Shown piece by piece: positions 27,109 through 34,811 of a DNA stretch of 64,000 nucleotides; position 1 is the stretch's first letter, and the number at the start of each line of letters is the position of its first letter. Made by a program: the position numbers and the translations under genes. The notes under the pieces were generated by a model. It was given only the letters and a program-made list of their open reading frames with translations, was not told the origin of the DNA and searched no databases. The stretch lies in contig NZ_LN832559.1 of assembly GCF_900005615.1 (NCBI RefSeq), forward strand, positions 2,262,837 to 2,326,836, read 5' to 3'. The DNA is from Paracoccus aminovorans. GTDB taxonomy: Bacteria; Pseudomonadota; Alphaproteobacteria; Rhodobacterales; Rhodobacteraceae.

Positions 27109-28060
27109 CCTTGTCCAGACGATGCAGTATCTACTGGAAACCTACACCTCGCCCGAGGGAGTGCTGGAAGAGACCGATCCCGAGACGGGCAAGACGGAAA
27201 GGACCTACACCGGCGATCTGCTGGAAGCGCATCGCGAGCATATCCGCAGTGACATGTTCCACGGGTTCGACTTTGACGCCACGATGCTCCGTATCGCGGC
27301 GATGAACCTGATGCTGCATGGGGTCGATGATCCCGACATCCATTATCAGGATACGCTCAGCGCAGGCTTCACCGACAAGTTCCCGAAAACTGCGGCCGAA
27401 GGCTTCAACGTTATCCTGGCGAACCCACCCTTCAAGGGGCAGCTCGATTTTGAGGATGTCCACGCTTCGCTCTTGCGTCAGGTGAAGACGAAGAAGACGG
27501 AACTGCTTTTCCTCGTGCTCATCTTGCGCATGCTCAGGACCGGCGGGCGGTCGGCCACCATCGTGCCAGATGGTGTTCTGTTCGGTTCTTCGACGGCCCA
27601 CGTTGGCCTGCGCAAGTTATTGCTAGAACACAACCAGTTGGAGGCGGTCATCTCGCTCCCCTCGGGCGTGTTCAAACCCTATGCAGGGGTCAGCACGGGC
27701 ATTCTGGTGTTCACCAAGGGCGGGCGGACGGATGACGTGTTCTTCTATGATGTCGAGTTTGACGGCTACACTCTCGACGACAAGCGGGACGCTACTCCTG
27801 ACAAGGATGATCTGCCCGGATGTCTCGCGGCATGGCGGAACCGCGACGCGGGCCGCGATACTGACAGGACGCAAAAGGCCTTCTTCGTGTCGTCTCAAGA
27901 GATCAGGGATTCAAACTACGACCTGTCGCTGAGCAAGTACAAGGTTCGACCCCACGTTGCTCAAGACTACGACGCCCCAGCAGTGATACTGGATCAGATG
28001 AAAAAGCTAAATGACGACATTGCATCTGATCTGGCAGAACTTGAGGCACTTCTCGGATGA
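27109..28060 (+). pseudogene. hsdM: type I DNA methyltransferase subunit HsdM, 5' truncated
   Basis: About 317 codons of the HsdM C-terminal part read from the IS edge (LVQTMQYLLETY...) to a TGA at 28060. The motif IV box FNVILANPPFKG is present, and so are ATIVPDGVLFGSS and the C-terminal region EIRDSNYDLSLSKYKVRP. The N-terminal domain and the SAM-binding motif I, which normally lies just before this point, are lost to IS copy 2, so the product should be inactive. The stop overlaps the hsdS start (ATGA). No hsdR is seen in the window. Confidence 0.9.
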
Positions 28061-29247
28061 GCGCCACCTCTCCTTCTCCACTGGCGGACAAGGCTGATGT
28101 CATTCGGGGCGTTACGTTCTCCAAGGGTGACGCGGTTGCACAGCCTCGGGACGGATACACTCCCGTGTTGAGGGCGGGAAACATTCAAGGTCATCTGATC
28201 TTGGACGAGGATCTCGTCTATGTTCCTGAGCGGATGGTATCGGACAAGCAGCGGCTTCGCCGCGGCGATATAGTTATGTGCACGTCTTCGGGCAGTGCGG
28301 AAATCGTCGGAAAGACCGGCTTCACGGATCGTGATTGGAACGGTTCATTCGGTGCGTTCTGTGCGGTGGTGCGGCCCAAGCCTGGCAAGTGTCATCCCCG
28401 ATATCTGTTTCATTATCTCCAGTCGCCGAGGTTTCGCGACTGGACCCGAAACTCTTCTGGTGTCGGGATCAAGAACATCAGGAAATCGGAACTGGATACG
28501 GTTGAAATCCCGTTCCCTTTGCCAGATGAGCAACGCCGGATCGCGACGATACTGGATATGGCTGATGCCATCCGCCGCAAACGTGAACAGGCTCTTGCCC
28601 TGGCGGATGACTTCCTCCGGTCGGTGTTCTTGGAGATGTTTGGTGATCCCGGTGTCAACCCGTTGAACCACCCTGTCGAAACCTTCGAATCCCTTCTGTC
28701 GATCCCGCTTCGCAACGGCATATCACCGGCCAGCCGTGGAACCTTCACCGCACGGGTTCTGACCCTGACTGCGATCACGGGTGATCGGTTTGACGGCAGC
28801 TATGCCAAGGAAGGCAAGTTCCTCGAACCCATTTCCGTCAAGGATACGGTCAGCACTTCGGATTTCTACATCTGTCGCGGCAACGGCTCTCCCGATCTGA
28901 TCGGTAAGGGGTTCTATTCGGATCAGGACATTCCGGGCACCGCGTTCCCCGACACGATGATCGCGGCCAAGCCTAACCCCAAGAGGGTGACCCGTGCCTT
29001 TCTGGAGAGCATCTGGAATGGTCCGTTTGTCAGGAACCAAATCCGTGAGGCGGCTCGAACGACCAACGGAACATTCAAGATCAACCAGACCGCCGCCGGT
29101 GCGATCAAGATACCGGTGCCGCCGATGGAGGCTCAGAAACGGTTCCAGACGATTGTGGATCGTGTGGCCCGGTCGAAGGAAAAGCTGGGTTATGGGGCTG
29201 ACCTGTTCCCGGCACTCTCGCAACGTGCTTTCTCCGGTGACCTGTAG
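28057..29247 (+). CDS. hsdS: type I restriction specificity subunit HsdS
   Basis: A 396-residue specificity subunit with two target-recognition halves. The first (about residues 1-190) shows LRAGNIQGHLILDEDLVYV, RLRRGDIVMCTSSGSA, SSGVGIKNIRKSELDTVEIPFPLPDEQRRIATILD. The second ends KINQTAAGAIKIPVPPMEAQKRFQTIVD. The PLPxxEQxxI and PPMEAQ segments precede the conserved coiled coils that hold HsdM. The gene looks intact but its HsdM partner is broken, so DNA modification by this system is probably lost unless another HsdM complements it. Confidence 0.92.
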   Translation: MSATSPSPLADKADVIRGVTFSKGDAVAQPRDGYTPVLRAGNIQGHLILDEDLVYVPERMVSDKQRLRRGDIVMCTSSGSAEIVGKTGFTDRDWNGSFGAFCAVVRPKPGKCHPRYLFHYLQSPRFRDWTRNSSGVGIKNIRKSELDTVEIPFPLPDEQRRIATILDMADAIRRKREQALALADDFLRSVFLEMFGDPGVNPLNHPVETFESLLSIPLRNGISPASRGTFTARVLTLTAITGDRFDGSYAKEGKFLEPISVKDTVSTSDFYICRGNGSPDLIGKGFYSDQDIPGTAFPDTMIAAKPNPKRVTRAFLESIWNGPFVRNQIREAARTTNGTFKINQTAAGAIKIPVPPMEAQKRFQTIVDRVARSKEKLGYGADLFPALSQRAFSGDL

Positions 29248-29256
29248 GAGCATGTC

Positions 29257-29817
29257 ATGAGCGCCCGGACCATCCCGCACGATCGCACCCCCAGCGGTGC
29301 CACTTCAGTGGCTAGCTTGCACCGCGTGACGCTTCCTGGCCAGATGCTACAGCGGGGGTTCTGGCTCTATGTTTGGCGGGTCCAGACCCCCAAGGGGGAG
29401 CGGCTCTATGTGGGCCGCACCGGTGACAGCAGCAGTCCCCACGCCACTGCCCCCTACACCCGCATGGGCCAGCACCTTGGTTTCTCCAAGGCCCAGAACA
29501 GCCTGCGACGTCTGCTGATCGAGGCTGGAGTGGAACCTGAAAGCTGCGGGCAGTTCGACCTGATCTCATACGGCCCGATCTTTCCGGAAATAGGGATGAC
29601 TAAGGATCAGCTTCGTGCCGACCAAATGCTGCTGCATACTCCCGTGCGGGACCAGATGGCCGCGTTGGAAAAGAAGTTGCGGGATGCGCTGGTGGAGGCC
29701 GGTCATCCGGTGTTGAACGTCGTCCACAGCAAGAAGCAATACGATGCCGCCCAGTGGGAAGCGGTGCGGAATGCATTCGCCGAACACTTTTCGGGCTTAG
29801 GGCGGATTGAATCATGA
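29257..29817 (+). CDS. GIY-YIG-like nuclease-fold protein
   Basis: A 186-residue protein with GTAGGAG about 7 bases before its ATG. Residues 33-55 (GFWLYVWRVQ and ERLYVGRTGDSSS) match the opening of a GIY-YIG nuclease fold (LYVWR...LYVGRTGD), followed by TRMGQHLG, and a helical C-terminal part. It lies 9 bases after hsdS and overlaps the next gene by ATGA, so it is part of the same operon. GIY-YIG-like proteins next to type I restriction genes are plausible defence accessories. The catalytic Glu is not obvious by eye. Confidence 0.7.
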   Translation: MSARTIPHDRTPSGATSVASLHRVTLPGQMLQRGFWLYVWRVQTPKGERLYVGRTGDSSSPHATAPYTRMGQHLGFSKAQNSLRRLLIEAGVEPESCGQFDLISYGPIFPEIGMTKDQLRADQMLLHTPVRDQMAALEKKLRDALVEAGHPVLNVVHSKKQYDAAQWEAVRNAFAEHFSGLGRIES

Positions 29818-29901
29818 GACTAGCAAAAATCGAAATCGAGAACTTCAAGGGGATTGGCAACAGGCAAGTTGTTGACCTCAAACCCATTACGTTGCTCTTC
29901 G
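29814..29901 (+). pseudogene. AAA-family ATPase, 5' fragment cut by IS21 copy 3
   Basis: Only 29 native codons remain: MRLAKIEIENFKGIGNRQ, then VVDLKPITLLF, and the IS begins. This is the usual N-terminus of an SMC/RecF-like or OLD-type AAA ATPase (IENFKGI...LKPITLLFGPNGSGKS), and the IS lies immediately before the expected Walker A loop. The start overlaps the GIY-YIG gene stop. The gene must be null at this locus. Confidence 0.75.
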
Positions 29902-30034
29902 TGTCAATCGGCATTCAAACGGGCCCCCTGATCGGCGTCCAAAAGTGACCCCTTTGGCGCGCGGGTGAGCAGGCCCGTGGCGGCGTAGCTTTCCAGCTGG
30001 CGCAGCCGACGCGGGCCTGCGTTTTGGAGGGTGT

Positions 30035-30763
30035 TCAGGCTCGGGTTTTGATGCGCCAGCTGTCGTTGCCGGTCTCGACGATGTCGCAGTGGTGGGTGAG
30101 CCGGTCGAGCAGCGCGGTGGTCATCTTTGCGTCTCCGAAGACGGTCGGCCACTCCCCGAATGCGAGGTTGGTGGTGACGATGACGGAAGTCTGCTCATAG
30201 AGCTTGCTGATCAGATGGAACAGCAGCTGGCCGCCGGACTGCGCGAATGGCAGGTATCCGAGTTCATCGAGGATGACGAAGTCGAGCCGCATCAGATGTT
30301 CTGCAAGCCGGCCTGCCCGTCCGGCACGGGCCTCGGCCTCCAGCCTGTTCACCAGATCGACGACATTGAAGAACCTGCCCCGGGCACCATTGCGGATGAC
30401 CGCGCGCGCTATGGCCACAGAGATATGGGTCTTGCCGGTCCCGGTGCCGCCAACCAGCACGACATTGCGCTGTTGGCTGAGGAACTCCCCGCTGGCCAGA
30501 TCTCGCACCAGGGTCTCGTTGATTGGGGTGTCATCGAAGGTGAACTCCTCGATCTCCCGGGCATAGGGCAGCTTGGCGGTGGTGATCTGGTATTTGACCG
30601 ACCGCGCTTTCTTCTCGTTGATCTCGGCGGCCAGAAGATCTCCAACGATCTGGCGGGGTTCGTGCTGGCGGCGCACAGCCACCGCCATGAGTTCGTCATA
30701 AGCGGCGCGCATCCCGTAGAGCTTCAACTCGCCCATTGCAGCCATGATGTCAGCACGATCCAT
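30035..30763 (-). CDS. istB: IS21-family helper ATPase IstB (copy 3)
   Basis: This 242-residue IstB is identical in translation to the other two copies, with Walker A GGTGTGKT. It overlaps istA by one base. The gene is intact. Confidence 0.95.
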   Translation of the reverse strand: MDRADIMAAMGELKLYGMRAAYDELMAVAVRRQHEPRQIVGDLLAAEINEKKARSVKYQITTAKLPYAREIEEFTFDDTPINETLVRDLASGEFLSQQRNVVLVGGTGTGKTHISVAIARAVIRNGARGRFFNVVDLVNRLEAEARAGRAGRLAEHLMRLDFVILDELGYLPFAQSGGQLLFHLISKLYEQTSVIVTTNLAFGEWPTVFGDAKMTTALLDRLTHHCDIVETGNDSWRIKTRA

Positions 30764-32262
30764 CAGCAGGCCCTCCGCAGCAGATCATAACGGGCGCAGT
30801 CCGCCACAGGCTCATGGGTCAACTGCAAGGCCGGAGAGGTCAGCAGAAGCGGTGGTGGTTCCGGATCTCGCCTGCGGGATAGAATATTGAGGATTACATC
30901 GGCAGAATGGACGCCTTGCGAGAGAGCTTCGGCACATGCCTTTTGAACCACAGGCATCCCTTCCGTCAGCACAGCGCCGAGGACCTTCACCATCTGGCGG
31001 TCGCCATCTGAGGAGCCCTGCAGCTTGCGGCGGATCTGTTCAAGAGCTCCGGGAAGAACCCAGTCCTTGAACGGTGCGCCGTTACGCAGCGCCCCGGGTT
31101 TGCGAAGCAGAACAGGCACATAATGCCAGGGATTGTAAACCGTTCGGTCCCGGCCGAAGTGACGCGGGTGGTCTCCGACCAGTCGGCCCTCCTGCCGGAT
31201 CTCGATCCGCTCAGCATAGGCCCTGATCTCGACCTGCCGCCCGACAGCCGTTGCCGCGACGGAGTATTTGTTGTTGTCGAAGCGCACGAGACAGGTCTTT
31301 GACACCGCCGCAGGCAGTGAATGGAATCCGTCGAAGCGCCCGGCATAGGGGACAAGGTGCGGGCGCTCTTCCTGGAAGACCTGCCAGACGGTTTTGTCCG
31401 TCAGCTCCGGATGCTTGCTGGTTCTGGCCGAGGCGATGCACTTGTCCAGCAGCCAGGCATTCAGTTCCTCGTAGCTCTTGACCCTGACGCGGGGCGCGAA
31501 AAACCGCTGACGGACAGTGCCGACCTGGCTCTCCACCTGGCCTTTCTCCCAACCCGCAGCAGGGGTGCAGGCAACGGGTTCGACCAGATAATGGCTGGCC
31601 ATCTGCAGGAACCGACGATTGTAGAGGCGTTCCTTGCCGGTGAAGATGGTCTCCACCGCCGTCTTCATGTTGTCGTAGATCCCGCGGGTGCAGGTGCCCT
31701 TGAAGAAGGCGAAAGCCCTGTCGTGGGCATCGAACACCATCTCCTGCGTCTCGCGCGGATAGGCCCGCACAAAGAACATCCGGCTGTGGCACAGGCGAAC
31801 ATGGGCCACTTTGATGGTGGTGGTCGCCCCATCGATCACCACAACCTCGTGGCTCCAGTCGAACTGATAGGCTTCACCGGGCGCAAAGCTCAGGGGCACG
31901 AAGGCGGCAGAAGCGCCTGAACTCTGAGTGCGTGCCCAGTTCGAGGCGTAGCGGCGCACCGCGTCATACCCACCTTCATAACCGAGACCGCTCAGTTCTT
32001 CGTAGATCTGTATCAGAGACTGACGTTCCCGGCTGGACCGCGCGGCGTTGACCTCCAGCAGCCGGTTGAGTTCCCCCAGCCAGGCACCCAGCTTCGGGCG
32101 CGGCTGCACCGTCCGGGTATAGGTGAACTCGGTAATCCCGGTGCGGATCACCTTCCGCACCACCTTCTTCGACAGCTTCAGGTCACGGCAGATCGTCTTG
32201 ATCCCCTTGCCCTCGGTGAAATGTAGCCGCCTGATTTTTGCGATTGTCTCCACGATCAGCAT
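30763..32262 (-). CDS. istA: IS21-family transposase IstA (copy 3)
   Basis: This 499-residue IstA is identical in translation to copies 1 and 2 and keeps the helix-turn-helix and integrase core. The identity of three copies over 1.5 kb of coding sequence points to recent spread or gene conversion. Confidence 0.95.
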   Translation of the reverse strand: MLIVETIAKIRRLHFTEGKGIKTICRDLKLSKKVVRKVIRTGITEFTYTRTVQPRPKLGAWLGELNRLLEVNAARSSRERQSLIQIYEELSGLGYEGGYDAVRRYASNWARTQSSGASAAFVPLSFAPGEAYQFDWSHEVVVIDGATTTIKVAHVRLCHSRMFFVRAYPRETQEMVFDAHDRAFAFFKGTCTRGIYDNMKTAVETIFTGKERLYNRRFLQMASHYLVEPVACTPAAGWEKGQVESQVGTVRQRFFAPRVRVKSYEELNAWLLDKCIASARTSKHPELTDKTVWQVFQEERPHLVPYAGRFDGFHSLPAAVSKTCLVRFDNNKYSVAATAVGRQVEIRAYAERIEIRQEGRLVGDHPRHFGRDRTVYNPWHYVPVLLRKPGALRNGAPFKDWVLPGALEQIRRKLQGSSDGDRQMVKVLGAVLTEGMPVVQKACAEALSQGVHSADVILNILSRRRDPEPPPLLLTSPALQLTHEPVADCARYDLLRRAC

Positions 32263-32380
32263 CCCGTGCTCGGCCTCCGATAATCATCGAAGGCACAATG
32301 GACCCAACCCCCGGTCGGTGGGGTCCATTTTGGACGCCGATCACCCCAGAAGCGGGGTCCTTATTGCAAGCCGTTCAACA

Positions 32381-32558
32381 GTACTTAGGACGTAAGCCTT
32401 CCTATGACCGTAAGACATTCCTCGCCGTGTGTGACGCTCTCCGTAGCTCTGTGAGTGTGTCTGAGATTGCCAGAACCTACAGCTTGTCACGGCAGGCAGT
32501 TATCAGGATCAAGGACAACCCTGAGCAAGCAGAAACTGCACTAACAAAATGGGAGTAA
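32381..32558 (+). pseudogene. serine recombinase (resolvase) C-terminal fragment
   Basis: About 58 codons read from the IS edge to a TAA: YLGRKPSYDRKTFLAVCDAL, then a helix-turn-helix SVSEIARTYSLSRQAVIRIKD. The GRKPxY...SVSEIA...LSRQAVxRIKD pattern is the DNA-binding tail of Hin/resolvase-type serine recombinases. The catalytic domain is missing, removed at the IS junction. The base composition is visibly less GC-rich than in the flanking core genes, which suggests transfer from another host. Confidence 0.7.
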
Positions 32559-32561
32559 AAT

Positions 32562-33017
32562 TCACAGCTTAACGGCTGTTCCTGTAGCGGTAAGTAGTAG
32601 CATATTTACTGACCCTGACCCACCGATTGAGGCGTAGTGAAGCTGGACTGCGACAATAGCATCGGCCCCAAGCTCTACCGCTTCCTGTGATAGCTCTTGC
32701 AACACAACCTTTCTTGCCTCTCTCAACCCATTTTGCATTACCTTGCTTCTGCCTCCGAACAAGTCCCGGAACCCAGCAGCTACATCCTTGAAGATATTTT
32801 GACCTACTACACACTCAGAAGAGACAATCCCTAGGCGCTTTATCACCTTTAGGTTGCTTGAGGATTCTGTTGTCAGGAGAACTGACCTAACGGCCTCTGG
32901 TACTTCTTCCTCTGTAGCGTAGTCACCTTCGCCAAGCTCGTCTTGGCAGGACCGGCATAGCTGCGACACAGGATCAATCGCAAAATCTTCATTTCTGCAA
33001 GCAGCGCAAACAGCCAT
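32562..33017 (-). CDS. zinc-ribbon YbjQ/UPF0145-like protein
   Basis: A 151-residue protein. The N-terminus has two CxxC pairs (CAACRNED and CRSCQDEL), a likely zinc ribbon. The rest fits the YbjQ/DUF74 fold: VLLTTESSSNLKVIKRLGIV, then GLREARKVVLQELSQEAVELGADAIVAVQL in pieces and a conserved SGSVNMLLLTATGTAV end. YbjQ-like proteins form pentamers and have been called heavy-metal-binding domains, but their function is open. It is convergent with the recombinase fragment, 3 bases away, and shares its lower GC content, so it probably arrived with the same element. Confidence 0.75.
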   Translation of the reverse strand: MAVCAACRNEDFAIDPVSQLCRSCQDELGEGDYATEEEVPEAVRSVLLTTESSSNLKVIKRLGIVSSECVVGQNIFKDVAAGFRDLFGGRSKVMQNGLREARKVVLQELSQEAVELGADAIVAVQLHYASIGGSGSVNMLLLTATGTAVKL

Positions 33018-33332
33018 ACGTCGTCATCTCCACGTTGTAGCAGCTCACCTTAACAGAGAATTTGTTAGGGTCCCCCCTGATTTCAAGCTAGGCCACCCCT
33101 CCGCCGCAGCGTAACCCTACCTATCCGCAAAATAAAAAAAATAAAATCAAGGCTTTATGGAAAACCGTTTAAGGTCCCATGCCTGATTCTACAAAAAAAA
33201 CGCACAGGTTGAGTCGTGTGTCTCAGCGGGGAACTGAACTGACCAAAGCTCATTTCGTGTGTTGCTAACGTGTGTGGTCAACGTGTGTGGTCACTTACCC
33301 TTAACACACTGAATTTAAATAGAAAAAATTGC
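33018..33332. other. AT-rich intergenic region next to tRNA-Ser
   Basis: These 315 bases carry no gene I can support. They are AT-rich, with a run of A/T at 33130-33150, and hold a tandem 13-base repeat ACGTGTGTGGTCA at 33268 and 33281. The region separates the accessory DNA on the left from tRNA-Ser and the core PHA genes on the right, and probably contains an island end. Confidence 0.5.
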
Positions 33333-33422
33333 TGGCGGACGGTGAGGGATTCGAACCCTCGAGACGGTTCCCCGCCTACACACTTTCCAGGCGTGCGCCT
33401 TCGACCACTCGGCCAACCGTCC
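33333..33422 (-). tRNA. tRNA-Ser(GGA)
   Basis: A 90-base class II tRNA with the 3' CCA encoded. The acceptor stem pairs GGACGGT with ACCGTCC, the T-loop is TTCGAAT, the long variable arm is typical of tRNA-Ser and the anticodon loop CTGGAAA gives anticodon GGA (UCC/UCU codons). Its 3' end faces the accessory region, a common integration target. Confidence 0.95.
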
Positions 33423-33472
33423 GTGGCGGCTCGTCTAGCGCGGCGGGCAGCGCTGCGCAAGCCGCAGATCGC

Positions 33473-34051
33473 TCACAGCTTGGAAATCCGCTTCTGCAAT
33501 TCGGCCAGTTGCCGGCGGATCTCGGCCATGTCTTCGGATTCGGCCTTCTTGCCGCGGCGCGGCTCCTCCTCCTCGTCCGGGGCGGGTCCACTGCTGCCGG
33601 CGGTGCCCCAGCCCGCAGCCATGGCCCGCAGGAACATCTGCTGCTGGCGCTGCAATGCCTCGAAGCCCGGCATCGAGGACATCGGGTTCGGAAAGGTGGA
33701 CAGGTTCTCCATCATCTTCGACTGGCCCTCGCGCAGCATCTCGAAGCTGGCGGCCAGGAATTGCGGCACGACGGATTGCGCCTGGGTCGTGTAGCTGCGC
33801 ACCAGGTCCACCAGCACATCGATGGGCAGCACGCTTTCGCCCCGGCCCTCGTGCTCGGCGATGATCTGCAAGAGATATTGCCGCGTCAGGTCGTCGCCCG
33901 TCTTCAGATCGACGATGCGGACCTGCCGGCCGGCGCGGATGAAGCCGGCAATGTCGTCGAGCGTCACATAGTCGCTGGTCTCGGTGTTGTAGAGGCGGCG
34001 GCTCGCATAGCGCTTGATCAGCAGCGGGGTCGTGTTCTCGGCCTCAGCCAT
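33473..34051 (-). CDS. phaR: PHA synthesis repressor PhaR
   Basis: A 192-residue regulator from Met at 34051; the longer frame to 34210 has no merit. The N-terminus LLIKRYASRRLYNTETSDYV and DDIAGFIRAGRQVRIVDLKT is the PhaR DNA-binding domain, followed by the PHB-accumulation region (SVLPIDVLVDLVRSYTTQAQSVV) and a charged C-terminus with a final coiled coil (AEIRRQLAELQKRISKL). PhaR binds both PHA granules and TGC-rich DNA, releasing phaP repression when polymer forms. It lies downstream of phaP and phaC on the same strand, and a perfect inverted repeat upstream of phaP fits its operator. Confidence 0.95.
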   Translation of the reverse strand: MAEAENTTPLLIKRYASRRLYNTETSDYVTLDDIAGFIRAGRQVRIVDLKTGDDLTRQYLLQIIAEHEGRGESVLPIDVLVDLVRSYTTQAQSVVPQFLAASFEMLREGQSKMMENLSTFPNPMSSMPGFEALQRQQQMFLRAMAAGWGTAGSSGPAPDEEEEPRRGKKAESEDMAEIRRQLAELQKRISKL

Positions 34052-34174
34052 GGCTCCTCCGGCAATGCATTTGCAGCATGATGGGAAATGGGCCGGAGAA
34101 ATGCAAAGAAAATCGCCGCCCGGGGCGGATGGCCGGGCATGGCGTCGGAACGCGACGCGGCATCCGGTCAAAGG

Positions 34175-34199
34175 AAAAGGGGGCAGCAGAGCTGCCCCC
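34175..34199 (-). terminator. rho-independent terminator after phaP
   Basis: On the minus strand GGGGGCAGC, loop TCT, GCTGCCCCC is followed by TTTTCC. The 9-bp perfect GC stem with a short T tract lies 23 bases after the phaP stop, upstream of phaR. It would keep the abundant phasin message apart from phaR. Confidence 0.7.
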
Positions 34200-34222
34200 C
34201 GTTCCAGCAATTCCAGCCGGGA

Positions 34223-34696
34223 TCAGACCTTGGCGGTCGGATTGGCCGAAGAAGCGGCGGCAGCGGCTTTCTTCACCGCGGCCTGGGTTTCGCGGGTGGC
34301 CTGCTCGGCGGCTTTCTGGGCGTCGGCGGCCAGGTCCTTGCCGGCGGTCAGCATCAGATCGACGGTGTCCATCTGCACTTTCTTGGCGACTTCGGCGAAG
34401 GCGGCCATGTGCTCGGCAGCGGCTTCGGCAGCGGCCGAGGCGAAATCGCTGACGGCTTTCGCGTATTCGGCCGGCTCTTCCTTCGAGGCGGTCAGTTCGC
34501 CCAGGCGAGCGATGGTGTCTTTCGCCCACTGCGACGAGATCTCGGTCGAACGCTCGGCGGCAGCCAGCGCAACCTTGGCCATTTTCTCGCCCAGCGCGGT
34601 TTGCGAGCGGAAGGCGTCCTGGAAGGACGAGGTGTCGATCGGCATTTTCGCCATCATTTCTTGCAGGGTCTTGGTGAAGTCAGGGGTCTTGGCCAT
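34223..34696 (-). CDS. phaP: phasin PhaP
   Basis: A 157-residue amphipathic helical protein starting MAKTPDFTKTLQEMMAKMPI, with Ala-rich heptad-like helices (ALGEKMAKVALAAAERSTEI; AAAEAAAEHMAAFAEVAKKV) and an Ala-rich tail, as in alphaproteobacterial phasins. It coats PHA granules in the cytoplasm. GGAGAG stands about 7 bases upstream of the ATG. Its promoter region carries a TGC-rich perfect inverted repeat, so PhaR control is likely. Confidence 0.93.
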   Translation of the reverse strand: MAKTPDFTKTLQEMMAKMPIDTSSFQDAFRSQTALGEKMAKVALAAAERSTEISSQWAKDTIARLGELTASKEEPAEYAKAVSDFASAAAEAAAEHMAAFAEVAKKVQMDTVDLMLTAGKDLAADAQKAAEQATRETQAAVKKAAAAASSANPTAKV

Positions 34697-34759
34697 TTGC
34701 TCTCTCCTAGATCGGCGCGAAGTTGAGCACCGGGTTCAATTATTCTGTCCCCCATATAC

Positions 34760-34805
34760 TTTCTGCACTGCAGCATTGCAAGAGGTTTTCGCTGCAGTGC
34801 AGAAA
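34760..34805. promoter_or_regulatory. putative PhaR operator upstream of phaP
   Basis: TTTCTGCACTGCAGC (34760-34774) and its exact reverse complement GCTGCAGTGCAGAAA (34791-34805) form a 15-bp perfect inverted repeat with a 16-base spacer that itself contains GCATTGCA-like sequence. PhaR of Paracoccus is known to bind TGC-rich sequence upstream of phaP. The repeat sits about 64 bases before the phaP start, just after the phaC stop. Confidence 0.75.
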
Positions 34806-34811
34806 TTTTCG

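Larger units (their letters stand above)
29902..32380 (-). mobile_element. IS21-family element, copy 3
   Basis: The third 2479-bp copy, reverse orientation, from TGTCAATCGG to GCCGTTCAACA. Its flanks (TTCG on the left, GTAC on the right) show no target duplication. It cuts an AAA ATPase gene on the left and leaves a serine-recombinase C-terminus on the right. With copy 2 it forms a direct repeat around a 2793-bp hsdM'-hsdS-GIY-YIG-AAA' segment. Confidence 0.95.
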
